A DNA stretch of 59,500 bases, from contig JACVTC010000016.1 of the NCBI GenBank assembly GCA_016946835.1, forward strand, positions 1,480,501-1,540,000. Reading direction: 5' to 3'. Shown piece by piece: positions 1-10,700 of the stretch. The notes under the pieces were generated by a model, which searched no databases, was not told the origin of the DNA, and saw nothing but the letters and a program-made list of their open reading frames with translations. Origin of the DNA: Neocallimastix lanati (nom. inval.) (taxonomy: Eukaryota > Neocallimastigomycota > Neocallimastigomycetes > Neocallimastigales > Neocallimastigaceae). Within the stretch, counting starts at the first letter, position 1. The number at the start of each line of letters is the position of its first letter. The translations under genes and the position numbers were made by a program.

Positions 1-2206
1 TGAACTCTCCCATCTTAAACTTTGGATCATCACTACCAGAGTTACATGCTCCATTACAGAAACTAGCTGCTTCATTCATATCAATCCAATTACCATCCGT
101 CATTGCTAAATCTTTGAATAATTTAATTTCATTGGTCCAATATTCAACAATATTTGGATGATGCCAATCTGGGAATGCTGTATTTAAATTAACTGGCCAT
201 ACTTCACCTAAGAAAAGTTCTCCATTCTTATCCTTGATGAAAATATCTTTTTCCATACCACGACTGAATGGCGCATAATTATCATCCTTGGCAATTGCTG
301 GATCAATCATATTAATGTAGTATTGATGATTACTTTTCAATTCATTCACAAATTTCCTCATTTCCGAAACTGGGAAGTTCTTTGCATCATAAGTAAAATC
401 TTTATTGTTTTCCATATAATCAATATCAATCCACATGGTATCTAATGGAATGTTATTCTTTTTGTAGTTGGCCACGACTTCACGAACTTCATCAATATTT
501 CTGTATCCATAACGACATTGATGCCATCCAAGTGACCAATATGGTAATAAGGCTGGTGCTCCAATCACTTGGAAATATTGTTTAGTAATATCTTCCATAC
601 TTGGTCCCATAAAGAAATACATATCAAAGTTACCACCAATGGCTTGAATGGTCATTAATCCATCTTGAATAGAAAATTGCATACCATGACTATTCTTAAG
701 ATAGAAACCGTATGCCTTTCCATCAATAATTTCAATATAGAATGGATGAGAACCATAAAGATTTTGTCCAACAGGATCAGCATTATCAGCATTCCATAAT
801 GCATGTGAAGTATTTTCACTATTTCTTTTATATGGTCCAAAGACTTCTCCGAAACCGTAGATTGCTGAGTTGCTATCAACATTTTTAGAAATCTCAAGAT
901 ATTGACGTTCGAAAATAAAAGACATACTTTCGAAAACTGGTGTTCCATCTTTACGATTAATATTAATTTTGAATGTTTCTCCATCTACTAATTCGTAGGA
1001 GTATTGTAAATCATCATTTGGTCCATCTTCAATTTCAAATGGATAAGCATCTTCTGGAACATCAACATTATGAGGATAATCCTCAATATCCGTTGGTTGA
1101 ATGTGAATATGAAGTCTATCATTAGTTTCAAATTTAGCTTGGAAATCTAATTTTGGAATATCAATATCATATTTTTCACAAATTCTATCTTCGAGATCAA
1201 GAACAGCTGTCATTCCTGATTCTGATGTCTTTAAATTGGTAATGGTGTACGAACATCCACTTGGTCCTAAACCACAATCATCAGTTTTCATAACATTATC
1301 ACCAACTAACTTGAAACAAGAAGATGATTTGATATTAGTGATATCCTTTGTTTGATTATTACCATCATTGAAAAGAACATTGACTGATGAAACATCACTT
1401 GGGAAAGTGTAACTATACCAACCATCTCCAATATCATTGATGGTTTTACCTGGCCAAACTTCTCCATAAACATTATTATCTTCATCATCCCAAGCCCAAA
1501 GATTAACTGTACTCCATCCATATGGTTTTTGGAAACGAACAGTAATTCCTTCCTTTTCAATATGAATATCTTTACCAACTTCATTGAAACACCATGGAAT
1601 ACCATCTGTTTCTGATTCAGCCCAACAACAACCTGCTGCTTCACACTGTCTTTTAGTGACACCAATATAACCACAGTCAACACGACTCTTTTCATCAGCT
1701 GGACAATTCTTTGATTCTGGATCAGGTGTTGGTTCTGGATCAGGTATTGGTTCTGGATCAGGAATTGGTTCTGGATCAGGTATTGGTTCTGGACTTGGTT
1801 CTGGATTTACATTTTTCTTTGAATTGAAACACCAAGGAATACCGGAAGTAGAAGATTCTGCCCAGCAACATCCACGACTGACACATTCACTTTCATTAAT
1901 ACCATAATAACCACAATCAATACGAATACTTTCATCAACTTCACAAGAATAAGATTCACTGCTTTTACATTCTGTTGTTTTACCACCGCTAGCGGTGTAG
2001 AAGCACCAAGGAGCGCCATCAACATTAGATGGATCCCAGCAACAACCATTACTGACGCAGGCACTTTCATTAATTCCTATGTAACCACAATCCTTACGAG
2101 CTAATGGTTCAACAGTACAGGAACATTGATCATCTCTCTTGATAAGACCAGTAGCAGAGGATAAAGCAGCAAATTTAGCAATTAATACAGCACTATTAAA
2201 TTTCAT
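1..2206 (-). CDS. Secreted trefoil-CBM26-GH31 alpha-glucosidase, copy 1 (partial, runs off the left edge)
   Basis: The reading frame opens at the ATG complementary to 2204-2206 and stays open for about 735 codons to the window edge; the catalytic 3' third lies outside. It is collinear with the two complete copies, with no net indel apart from the linker repeat. Visible parts are a signal peptide with a Lys-Arg processing site, three P-type trefoil domains, an acidic Pro/Glu linker, a CBM26-like starch-binding module, and the GH31 domain through the WIDMNE nucleophile motif (near 75-95). Relative to copy 2 it shows Ser-to-Ile and Thr-to-Ile changes in trefoil 2 (about 1915-1930). Three of its four linker units read PEPIPD instead of PEPTPD. 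The enzyme should cleave alpha-linked glucose from starch oligomers outside the cell. Whether the gene is intact beyond the edge cannot be seen. Confidence 0.93.
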   Translation of the reverse strand, partial: MKFNSAVLIAKFAALSSATGLIKRDDQCSCTVEPLARKDCGYIGINESACVSNGCCWDPSNVDGAPWCFYTASGGKTTECKSSESYSCEVDESIRIDCGYYGINESECVSRGCCWAESSTSGIPWCFNSKKNVNPEPSPEPIPDPEPIPDPEPIPDPEPTPDPESKNCPADEKSRVDCGYIGVTKRQCEAAGCCWAESETDGIPWCFNEVGKDIHIEKEGITVRFQKPYGWSTVNLWAWDDEDNNVYGEVWPGKTINDIGDGWYSYTFPSDVSSVNVLFNDGNNQTKDITNIKSSSCFKLVGDNVMKTDDCGLGPSGCSYTITNLKTSESGMTAVLDLEDRICEKYDIDIPKLDFQAKFETNDRLHIHIQPTDIEDYPHNVDVPEDAYPFEIEDGPNDDLQYSYELVDGETFKININRKDGTPVFESMSFIFERQYLEISKNVDSNSAIYGFGEVFGPYKRNSENTSHALWNADNADPVGQNLYGSHPFYIEIIDGKAYGFYLKNSHGMQFSIQDGLMTIQAIGGNFDMYFFMGPSMEDITKQYFQVIGAPALLPYWSLGWHQCRYGYRNIDEVREVVANYKKNNIPLDTMWIDIDYMENNKDFTYDAKNFPVSEMRKFVNELKSNHQYYINMIDPAIAKDDNYAPFSRGMEKDIFIKDKNGELFLGEVWPVNLNTAFPDWHHPNIVEYWTNEIKLFKDLAMTDGNWIDMNEAASFCNGACNSGSDDPKFKMGEF

Positions 2207-2265
2207 TTTGAAATTTATTTATTTTTATATTTTTTATTTTAAATATAAAAAAATATTTTTTTTTT

Positions 2266-2323
2266 AATTTTTAATTAAATTAAAAATTGATTTAAATATA
2301 ATATTATTAAAGTAAATTTTTTC
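2266..2323 (-). promoter_or_regulatory. Conserved upstream block of GH31 copy 1
   Basis: This 58-bp AT-rich block, about 60-117 bp upstream of the ATG, reads the same as the blocks at 7630-7687 and 24730-24787 before the other two copies, while the surrounding spacer varies in homopolymer lengths. It is a candidate core promoter or 5' UTR element. Recent duplication alone could also explain the identity. Confidence 0.35.
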
Positions 2324-2459
2324 TTTTTTTTTTTTAAAAAAAATATATTCGTATTATTAAATAATATATTAATTATAATAATATATATATATATATATAA
2401 ATTTTTTATTTAAAAAAAATCAATAATTTTTAATAATTAATTTATTTTAAATTAATTTT

Positions 2460-3810
2460 CTTTATATTTTTTACAAAAATAAAATATAATAATAAAATTA
2501 AAATTAAAATTAAAATTAAAATAAATAAATTTAATTAATATAATTAAATTTAATTTATAATAAAAAAAAATCTCCGTAAAAAAAAAAAAAAGGACCAAAA
2601 ATAATTATATTATAAAATTTTTAAAATATTCCAATTATCCTAAATTTAGTTAATATTTAGTATTACATATTGTTGTAACGATTAAATTGAATAATAGATT
2701 CATTCATGTGAAAAACATCTCAAATAAAATTTATATTTAAAATTTTAAATATAATTTTATAAAAATATATATATATAATTAAAAAAAAAATATATATATA
2801 TATATCAAACAAAATGGATATAAAATGAAAATAAAACAGAAATAAAATTAAAATAAAATAAATTAATTCAATAAGTAATCTATATTTATTTTATTATAGA
2901 AAAATTAAAATAAATCTGAATATATTTAAAAAAGAATGAATTTCTTTTTAAATATTTAGAATTTTATTTAAAAATAATTATAATATAAAAACATATGTAA
3001 TGAATGAAAAATGAAACAAAATTTTTTGTATTAATTATTACTTTTTTTTTAATTATTAACCTTATTAAATTTTTTTTACAGCCACAATTATTGCGAACTT
3101 TAATCTTTATTTATTTATTCATTTATTAACCACATAAATATTTTTTATTTTAACCCTATTAAAGTGCATAATTTTTATTTATTCCTGAAAATTATTATTA
3201 TTGTTATTATTATTTATTGATTATTATTATTATTATTATTTTAGATTAAATTTATAATTTATTTAGTAAAAATTAATATGGATTAATTTCTTCTATTTAA
3301 TTAGTATTATAAAAATTTAATCCATTATTCAATATAAATGTTATAAAAATATATTATGACTCTTCAAATATTAAAATTTAATTATAAACTGTCAAGTAAA
3401 ATTAATTTAATTTAAATAAAAATAATTTATATATTAATTTCCTAAATTTTATTCTCATTTTTTAATTCATAATGCATTTTATATATAATAATAATTTACA
3501 TTTATTTTATATTTATTTTATCGTTACTTATTTTTATATAAATATAATAATTTTATATTTATTTTATTATTATTTATTAAATTATATTATATATTATATT
3601 TTTATAATATTATTATATCATTCATTATTAATAAAAAAATAGATAAAATAATTTAATCTCAACCACTTAAATCATATATATATGAAAAAAAAAAAAATAA
3701 AAAAATAAAATAAAAAAAAGGGATTAAATAAAATCTATATTTTATTAAATGTTTTTCATTTAAATTCTTGAATCTTATATAAGGGAATAAATTAAAATAT
3801 ATTTAATCAT
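2460..3810 (-). repeat. Non-coding spacer module of the GH31 array, inverted copy
   Basis: Read on the minus strand, this stretch matches 12830-14066 plus 20571-20625 and joins directly to the upstream flank of copy 1. Landmarks in order are a GAAGAGTCATAAT block (about 3358-3372), a GATTAAAG...GCAATAATTG block (about 3090), GATGTTTTTCACATGAATGA (about 2700-2725), and TTTACGGAGA followed by TTTTAA repeats (about 2500-2580). No ORF or domain is recognisable. It also preserves the empty insertion site of the copia element found at 14067. Confidence 0.7.
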
Positions 3811-3863
3811 TTAACAAAAAATATTTTGATTTTAATTTTTTTTTTTTTTTTTTTTTTTTTTTA

Positions 3864-4330
3864 TGACACATGATTTAAAAGGTTGTGAATAAATTATTTC
3901 ATCATTAATAATGAATAATAAAATAATAATAAAATAAATATATAATAATTATATAAATAAATAAATAAATAACAGTAAAATAAATTATAAAATTATAATT
4001 ATTATAAATAAAATACATTCTAAATAAAAAAAATGAGAATAAAATTTTTAGAAATTAATATATAAATTATTTTATATTTTATATTTAAATTAAATTAATT
4101 TTACTTAGCATTTAATTTATTACAGTTTATAATTAAATTTTATAAAATACTAATATATGAAGAGTCATAATACACTTTTATAATATTTATAATATTTATG
4201 TTGTATAATTGATCTAATTTTTATGATACTAATTAAATAGATGAAAATAATCTATATTAATTTTTACTAAATTTATTATAATAAATATTAATAATAATAA
4301 TAAATAATAATAATAATAATGATAAGAAAT
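3864..4330 (+). repeat. Non-coding spacer module, truncated forward copy
   Basis: It starts at the TATGACACATGATTTA block and matches 6732-7150 and 23600-24040, including the GAGAATAAAA and GAAGAGTCATAATAC blocks. It ends in an AAT run near 4300 that leads straight into the 3' stub of a GH31 gene. The adjoining left sequence is the same module in reverse, so an inversion axis lies at about 3811-3863, at a T-rich run. Confidence 0.65.
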
Positions 4331-4336
4331 ATTAAT

Positions 4337-4521
4337 AAGGGTAGTTACAACTATGATGAATCACAAAATCTTCATGAAATTTCTATTCTTGGAGTTTCGT
4401 CTAAACCATCAACAGTTACGATTAAAATGCTGATGCTCAATTTGAATTTTTTAAACATGAATTAATCATCAAGAATCTAAATATTAGTGTGAATGATAAT
4501 TTTGTTGTTTCCTTGAATTAA
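4337..4521 (+). pseudogene. 3' stub of a GH31 alpha-glucosidase gene
   Basis: This matches the last ~185 bp of the GH31 coding region, up to and including the TAA stop and the beginning of the 3' flank. It corresponds to copy 2 from about 10990 to 11173. It begins abruptly in mid-gene after an AAT run. It has one deleted base near 4424, which shifts the frame at the site where copy 2 reads Thr-Val-Asn-Asp-Ala, and several substitutions. The rest of the gene is absent, so it is dead. Its divergence from copies 1-3 is clearly greater than theirs from one another, so it marks an older duplication. Confidence 0.9.
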
Positions 4522-5100
4522 ATAATCAATATAAAATAAAATAAAAATTGAAAGAAAATTTGAAAATATTATTTATACTCAATAAATAAATTTTAAATTA
4601 AATTAATACCATAACATTATAATATTATTTTACAAAAACTTAATAAACAAAATAAATATTAAAATAATATAGTATTTAAATTTTATAAAATGAATATATA
4701 AATATATATATAGTATAAAATAATATAAATAATATAATATATTTAAAATATCTCAATATTTTATAATATCTGAATATTTAAATATATTTTTATATAATAT
4801 AATTAAAATTTATTATCAAAGTCATAATATCAATAATAAAATAACAAAACAATAAAAAAAAAAAAAAAGGCTTTAATAACAAATTAAAAATAAAAAAAAT
4901 AAAAATAAAAATAAAATAAAAATATTATATATAACTCATTATTGTAATAATATAAAATATTATATATAACTCATTATTGTAATAATATAAAATATTATAT
5001 ATAATAAATTAAAAAAAAATATTTATAAATAATAAAAACAGACTTATATTTAATTATAATTAAATATAAATATAATTTAAAAAAAAATAAGTATATTAAT
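4522..5100 (+). other. Spacer: 3' flank of the GH31 stub
   Basis: This is AT-rich non-coding DNA that matches the downstream flanks of copies 2 and 3 in a diverged form. A block of about 48 bp containing ATATATAACTCATTATTGTAATAATATAAA is repeated at about 4922-4990. No gene is seen. Confidence 0.5.
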
Positions 5101-6310
5101 AGTATTTAAAAGTACAATATTCTGTTAATTAATAATTGAACACCTTCCAAATATAGAAAATTAATTGTAAAGTAAATCTGATTTTTTTAATTTCATTAAC
5201 TTTTGTTTCAAAAGTCTAATTAATATTTTTATAATTATATTCATAAATACTTATTAAATTTTAATTTATAGGATGGAGAGTTCTAAATGAAAATTTATAT
5301 TAAATAAAATTAATAATAAAAAAAAATTAATAATAATAAATAACGCTTAGTAAATAAATAAATAAAATAAATAAATAATACTAACAATAATAATAAAAGT
5401 ATTATATAAAAATTCATACTCTTCAATAAGGTTAATAAATAAAAAATATTCATGTAATTAATAAATGAATAAATAAATAAAGATTAAAGTTTGCAATAAT
5501 TGTGGATTCAAATAAAAAAAAAATTAAGGTTAATAATTAAAAAAAAATAATAATAATAATTCAATAAAAATTATTTTATTTTTCTTTCATTATATGTGTT
5601 TATATATAAAAATTATCTTTAAATGAAATACTAAACCTTTTTGAAAAGAAATTCACTTTTCCATAAATATATTCAGCTTTATGTTAATATTTTTATAATA
5701 AAATAATTATTGATTACTTATTGAATTAATTTATTTTATTTCTGTTTAGTTTCCATTCTATTTCTATTATATATATATTTTTTATTATATAATTATGAAA
5801 TTTATTAAAATTTTTAAATATAAATATTTATTTAAGATGTTTTTCACATAAATGAATCCATTTTTTCAATTTAATTAATAATCGTTACAACAATATATAT
5901 AACTAAATATTATTTAAATTTAGGATTATTTAGAATATTTTATAAATTTCATAATAGTTTACTGCATAAAATTTAATCATCAATTTTAATCTTTTTTATT
6001 TTATTTTATTTTATTTTATTTTTATTTTTTTACGGAGATATTGCATTTATTATAAATTAAAAATAATTATATTATATTTATTTATTACTTTTATTTTAAT
6101 TTAAATTTTAAAATTATTATTTTTTATACTTTTTATTTTATTTATTTTATATTTTTTCATTTTATTATTTTTTCATTATTATTATAAAATAATAAATATT
6201 TAAATTTTAATAGATATTTAAATCAAAATATTTGGATATTTTAATAGTATACTACATAAAATTTAATTAACTCTTTTGATCCTTTTTTTTTTTTTTACGG
6301 AGATATTGTT
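5100..6310 (+). repeat. Non-coding spacer module downstream of the GH31 stub
   Basis: Shared landmarks with 11730-12660 and 12830-14066 appear in order: TTAAAAGTACAATATTCT (5105), AAAGTCTAATTAATATTTTT (5211), GATTAAAGTTTGCAATAATTG (5481), GATGTTTTTCACATAAATGA (5837) and TTTTTTACGGAGATATTG (6026, then again at 6293). No coding potential is seen. Confidence 0.6.
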
Positions 6311-6522
6311 TTTATTATAAATTAAAATTAATTATATTAATTTTATTTATTATTTAATTTATTTTAATATTAATATTAATTTTATTATTTTTTAAGTTTT
6401 TTTTTTTTTTTTTTTTTTATTTTTATATATGTATATATATTTTTTTATTGTTATAAAATAATAAATAATTAAAAAATAATATTTATAATTAAAATTTAAT
6501 AAATATTTTAATCATAATATTT

Positions 6523-6564
<42 letters not shown>

Positions 6565-6599
6565 AAATAAAATAGTATATATATATATATTTTAGTTAA

Positions 6600-7150
6600 A
6601 TAAATTTATATATTTTAATTTATTTATTTCTTTATATAAAATTCAAGAATTTAAATGAACAGCTTCTAATAAAATTTAGATTTCATTTTATCTCTTTCTT
6701 TTTACTTTTTTTATTTTTTTTGTTCATCTTTTATGACATATGATTTAAGTATTTGTGATTATATTATTTTATTTATTTATTTATTTATTTATTTATTTTT
6801 TGTTTATTATTAATAATGAATATTAAAATAAAAATAAATAAGTATAAAATAATTATATATATATATAAATAAATAAATAATAAAATAAATATAAAATAAT
6901 AATTACTATAAGTAAAATACATTTTAAATAAAAAATTGAGAATAAAATTTTTTGAAATTAATATATAAATCATTTTTTATTTAAATTAAATTAATTTTTC
7001 TTAGTATTTAATTTACCACAGTTAATAATTAAATGTTGTAAAATATTATTATCTGAAGAGTCATAATACATTTATATTGTATAATTGAATTAATTTTTGA
7101 TACTAATTTAATGGATGAAAATTTTGTATATTAATTTTAACTAAATTTAT
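6600..7150 (+). repeat. Non-coding spacer module upstream of GH31 copy 2
   Basis: It matches 23490-24040 upstream of copy 3 and, in reverse, 3810-3360 upstream of copy 1. Landmarks are AAATTCAAGAATTTAAATGA (6640), TATGACATATGATTTA (6731) and GAAGAGTCATAATACA (7056). A 62-codon minus-strand ORF here is a by-product of the AT composition. Confidence 0.6.
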
Positions 7151-7629
7151 TAAATTGTAATCTAATAATAATAATTATAATAATGTATAATAATAATTAT
7201 TTACAATATTACTAATAATAATAGAAATAATATTAATAGCAATAATAGAATAATAATAAAAATATCTTTTAGAAGTACATATAAAATTTAAAAAGAAAAA
7301 ATTTTTTTATATAAAAAGAAACTAATTTTCTTCTTAACTTATTCTTTAAAAATATAAATATAAATTTATATTTTATATTTTATTTATAGAAAATATAAAT
7401 AATATAAATATCAATTTTTGATTATTTTTAAATTATATTATCAAATATAATTATACAATTTGTAAATAAATTTTAGATAAATATTATTATTGAAATTTTT
7501 CTTTAAAAAAAATATTAATTATTAATAATTATTGATTTTTTTTAAATAAAAAATTTATATATATATATATATTATTATAATTAATATATTATTTAATAAT
7601 ACGAATATATTTTTTTAAAAAAAAAAAAA

Positions 7630-7687
7630 GAAAAAATTTACTTTAATAATATTATATTTAAATCAATTTTTAATTTAATTAAAAATT
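7630..7687 (+). promoter_or_regulatory. Conserved upstream block of GH31 copy 2
   Basis: This block is identical by eye to 24730-24787 and to the reverse complement of 2266-2323. It ends about 57 bp before the start codon, and the start context is AAATTTCAAAATG. It may hold the core promoter; the transcription start is unknown. Confidence 0.35.
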
Positions 7688-7744
7688 AAAAAAAAAATAT
7701 TTTTTTATTTAAAATAAAAAATATAAAAATAAATAAATTTCAAA

Positions 7745-10700
7745 ATGAAATTTAATAGTGCTGTATTAATTGCTAAATTTGCTGCTTTATCCTCTGCTGC
7801 TGGTCTTATCAAGAGAGATGATCAATGCTCCTGTACTGTTGAACCATTAGCTCGTAAGGATTGTGGTTACATAGGAATTAATGAAAGTGCCTGCGTCAGT
7901 AATGGTTGTTGCTGGGATCCATCTAATGTTGATGGCGCTCCTTGGTGCTTCTACACCGCTAGTGGTGGTAAAACAACAGAATGTAAAAGCAGTGAATCTT
8001 ATTCTTGTGAAGTTGATGAAAGTAGTCGTACTGATTGTGGTTATTATGGTATTAATGAAAGTGAATGTGTCAGTCGTGGATGTTGCTGGGCAGAATCTTC
8101 TACTTCTGGTATTCCTTGGTGTTTCAATTCAAAGAAAAATGTAAATCCAGAACCAAGTCCAGAACCAACACCAGATCCAGAACCAACACCAGACCCAGAA
8201 CCAACACCAGACCCAGAACCAACACCAGACCCAGAACCAACACCTGATCCAGAATCAAAGAATTGTCCAGCTGATGAAAAGAGTCGTGTTGACTGTGGTT
8301 ATATTGGTGTCACTAAAAGACAGTGTGAAGCAGCAGGTTGTTGTTGGGCTGAATCAGAAACAGATGGTATTCCATGGTGTTTCAATGAAGTTGGTAAAGA
8401 TATTCATATTGAAAAGGAAGGAATTACTGTTCGTTTCCAAAAACCATATGGATGGAGTACAGTTAATCTTTGGGCTTGGGATGATGAAGATAATAATGTT
8501 TATGGAGAAGTTTGGCCAGGTAAAACCATCAATGATATTGGAGATGGTTGGTATAGTTACACTTTCCCAAGTGATGTTTCATCAGTCAATGTTCTTTTCA
8601 ATGATGGTAATAATCAAACAAAGGATATCACTAATATCAAATCATCTTCTTGTTTCAAGTTAGTTGGTGATAATGTTATGAAAACTGATGATTGTGGTTT
8701 AGGACCAAGTGGATGTTCGTACACCATTACCAATTTAAAGACATCAGAATCAGGAATGACAGCTGTTCTTGATCTCGAAGATAGAATTTGTGAAAAATAT
8801 GATATTGATATTCCAAAATTAGATTTCCAAGCTAAATTTGAAACTAATGATAGACTTCATATTCACATTCAACCAACGGATATTGAGGATTATCCTCATA
8901 ATGTTGATGTTCCAGAAGATGCTTATCCATTTGAAATTGAAGATGGACCAAATGATGATTTACAATACTCCTACGAATTAGTAGATGGAGAAACATTCAA
9001 AATTAATATTAATCGTAAAGATGGAACACCAGTTTTCGAAAGTATGTCTTTTATTTTCGAACGTCAATATCTTGAGATTTCTAAAAATGTTGATAGCAAC
9101 TCAGCAATCTACGGTTTCGGAGAAGTCTTTGGACCATATAAAAGAAATAGTGAAAATACTTCACATGCATTATGGAATGCTGATAATGCTGATCCTGTTG
9201 GACAAAATCTTTATGGTTCTCATCCATTCTATATTGAAATTATTGATGGAAAGGCATACGGTTTCTATCTTAAGAATAGTCATGGTATGCAATTTTCTAT
9301 TCAAGATGGATTAATGACCATTCAAGCCATTGGTGGTAACTTTGATATGTATTTCTTTATGGGACCAAGTATGGAAGATATTACTAAACAATATTTCCAA
9401 GTGATTGGAGCACCAGCCTTATTACCATATTGGTCACTTGGATGGCATCAATGTCGTTATGGATACAGAAATATTGATGAAGTTCGTGAAGTCGTGGCCA
9501 ACTACAAAAAGAATAACATTCCATTAGATACCATGTGGATTGATATTGATTATATGGAAAACAATAAAGATTTTACTTATGATGCAAAGAACTTCCCAGT
9601 TTCGGAAATGAAGAAATTTGTGAATGAATTGAAAAGTAATCATCAATACTACATTAATATGATTGATCCAGCAATTGCCAAGGATGATAATTATGCACCA
9701 TTCAGTCGTGGTATGGAAAAAGATATTTTCATCAAGGATAAGAATGGAGAACTTTTCTTAGGTGAAGTATGGCCAGTTAATTTAAATACAGCATTCCCAG
9801 ATTGGCATCATCCAAATATTGTTGAATATTGGACCAATGAAATTAAATTATTCAAAGATTTAGCAATGACCGATGGTAATTGGATTGATATGAATGAAGC
9901 AGCTAGTTTCTGTAATGGAGCATGTAACTCTGGTAGTGAGGATTCAAAGTTTAAGATGGGAGAGTTCAATCCAAGAAATCCACCATTTGCTATTAATAAC
10001 TTTGGATATGAAGCTCCATTGAAGACAAAGACTCTTGATATGGATGTTCAATACTATGGAGGACTTATTGATTATGATATTCATAATATGTATGGACATA
10101 TGGAATCAATTGTTTCGTACGAAGCACTTCTCAATATTGATCCAATTAAGAGACCATTCCTTCTTTCACGTTCTACTTTCCCAGGTACTGGTAGATATGC
10201 AGCTCACTGGCTTGGTGATAATCATTCATGGTGGAAGGATATGTATTACTCCATCACCGGTATGCTTTCTTTCCAATTATTTGGTATTCCTATGGTTGGA
10301 TCAGATACTTGTGGATTCCAAGCTAATGCGGATGAAGAACTTTGTGCTCGTTGGATGGCACTTGGTGCTTTCAATCCATTTGGAAGAAACCATAATGGAT
10401 TAGAATGGGATAATGCTAGAATTCGTAGTCAAGAACCATATATATGGCCAAAGACCGCCGAAGCCTCTCGTAGGGCTTTAGCTATTCGTTATAAGATTCT
10501 TCCCTACATGTATACTTATTTAGTTAGAACTCATACTCATTCAGAAATGATTCTTTATTCATTTGCTGCCTTATGGCCAAATGATGCTACTGCTCTTGGA
10601 ATCGATAAACAATTCCTTGTTGGTAAAGGTATCTTAATTACACCAGTTATTGAACAGGGTAAGACATCGGTTGAAGGATACTTCCCAGAAGGTATATGGT

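Noticed and set aside
655-2070. Three minus-frame ORFs inside GH31 copy 1, and their counterparts inside copies 2 and 3
   Set aside because: They are out-of-frame shadows of the alpha-glucosidase reading frame.
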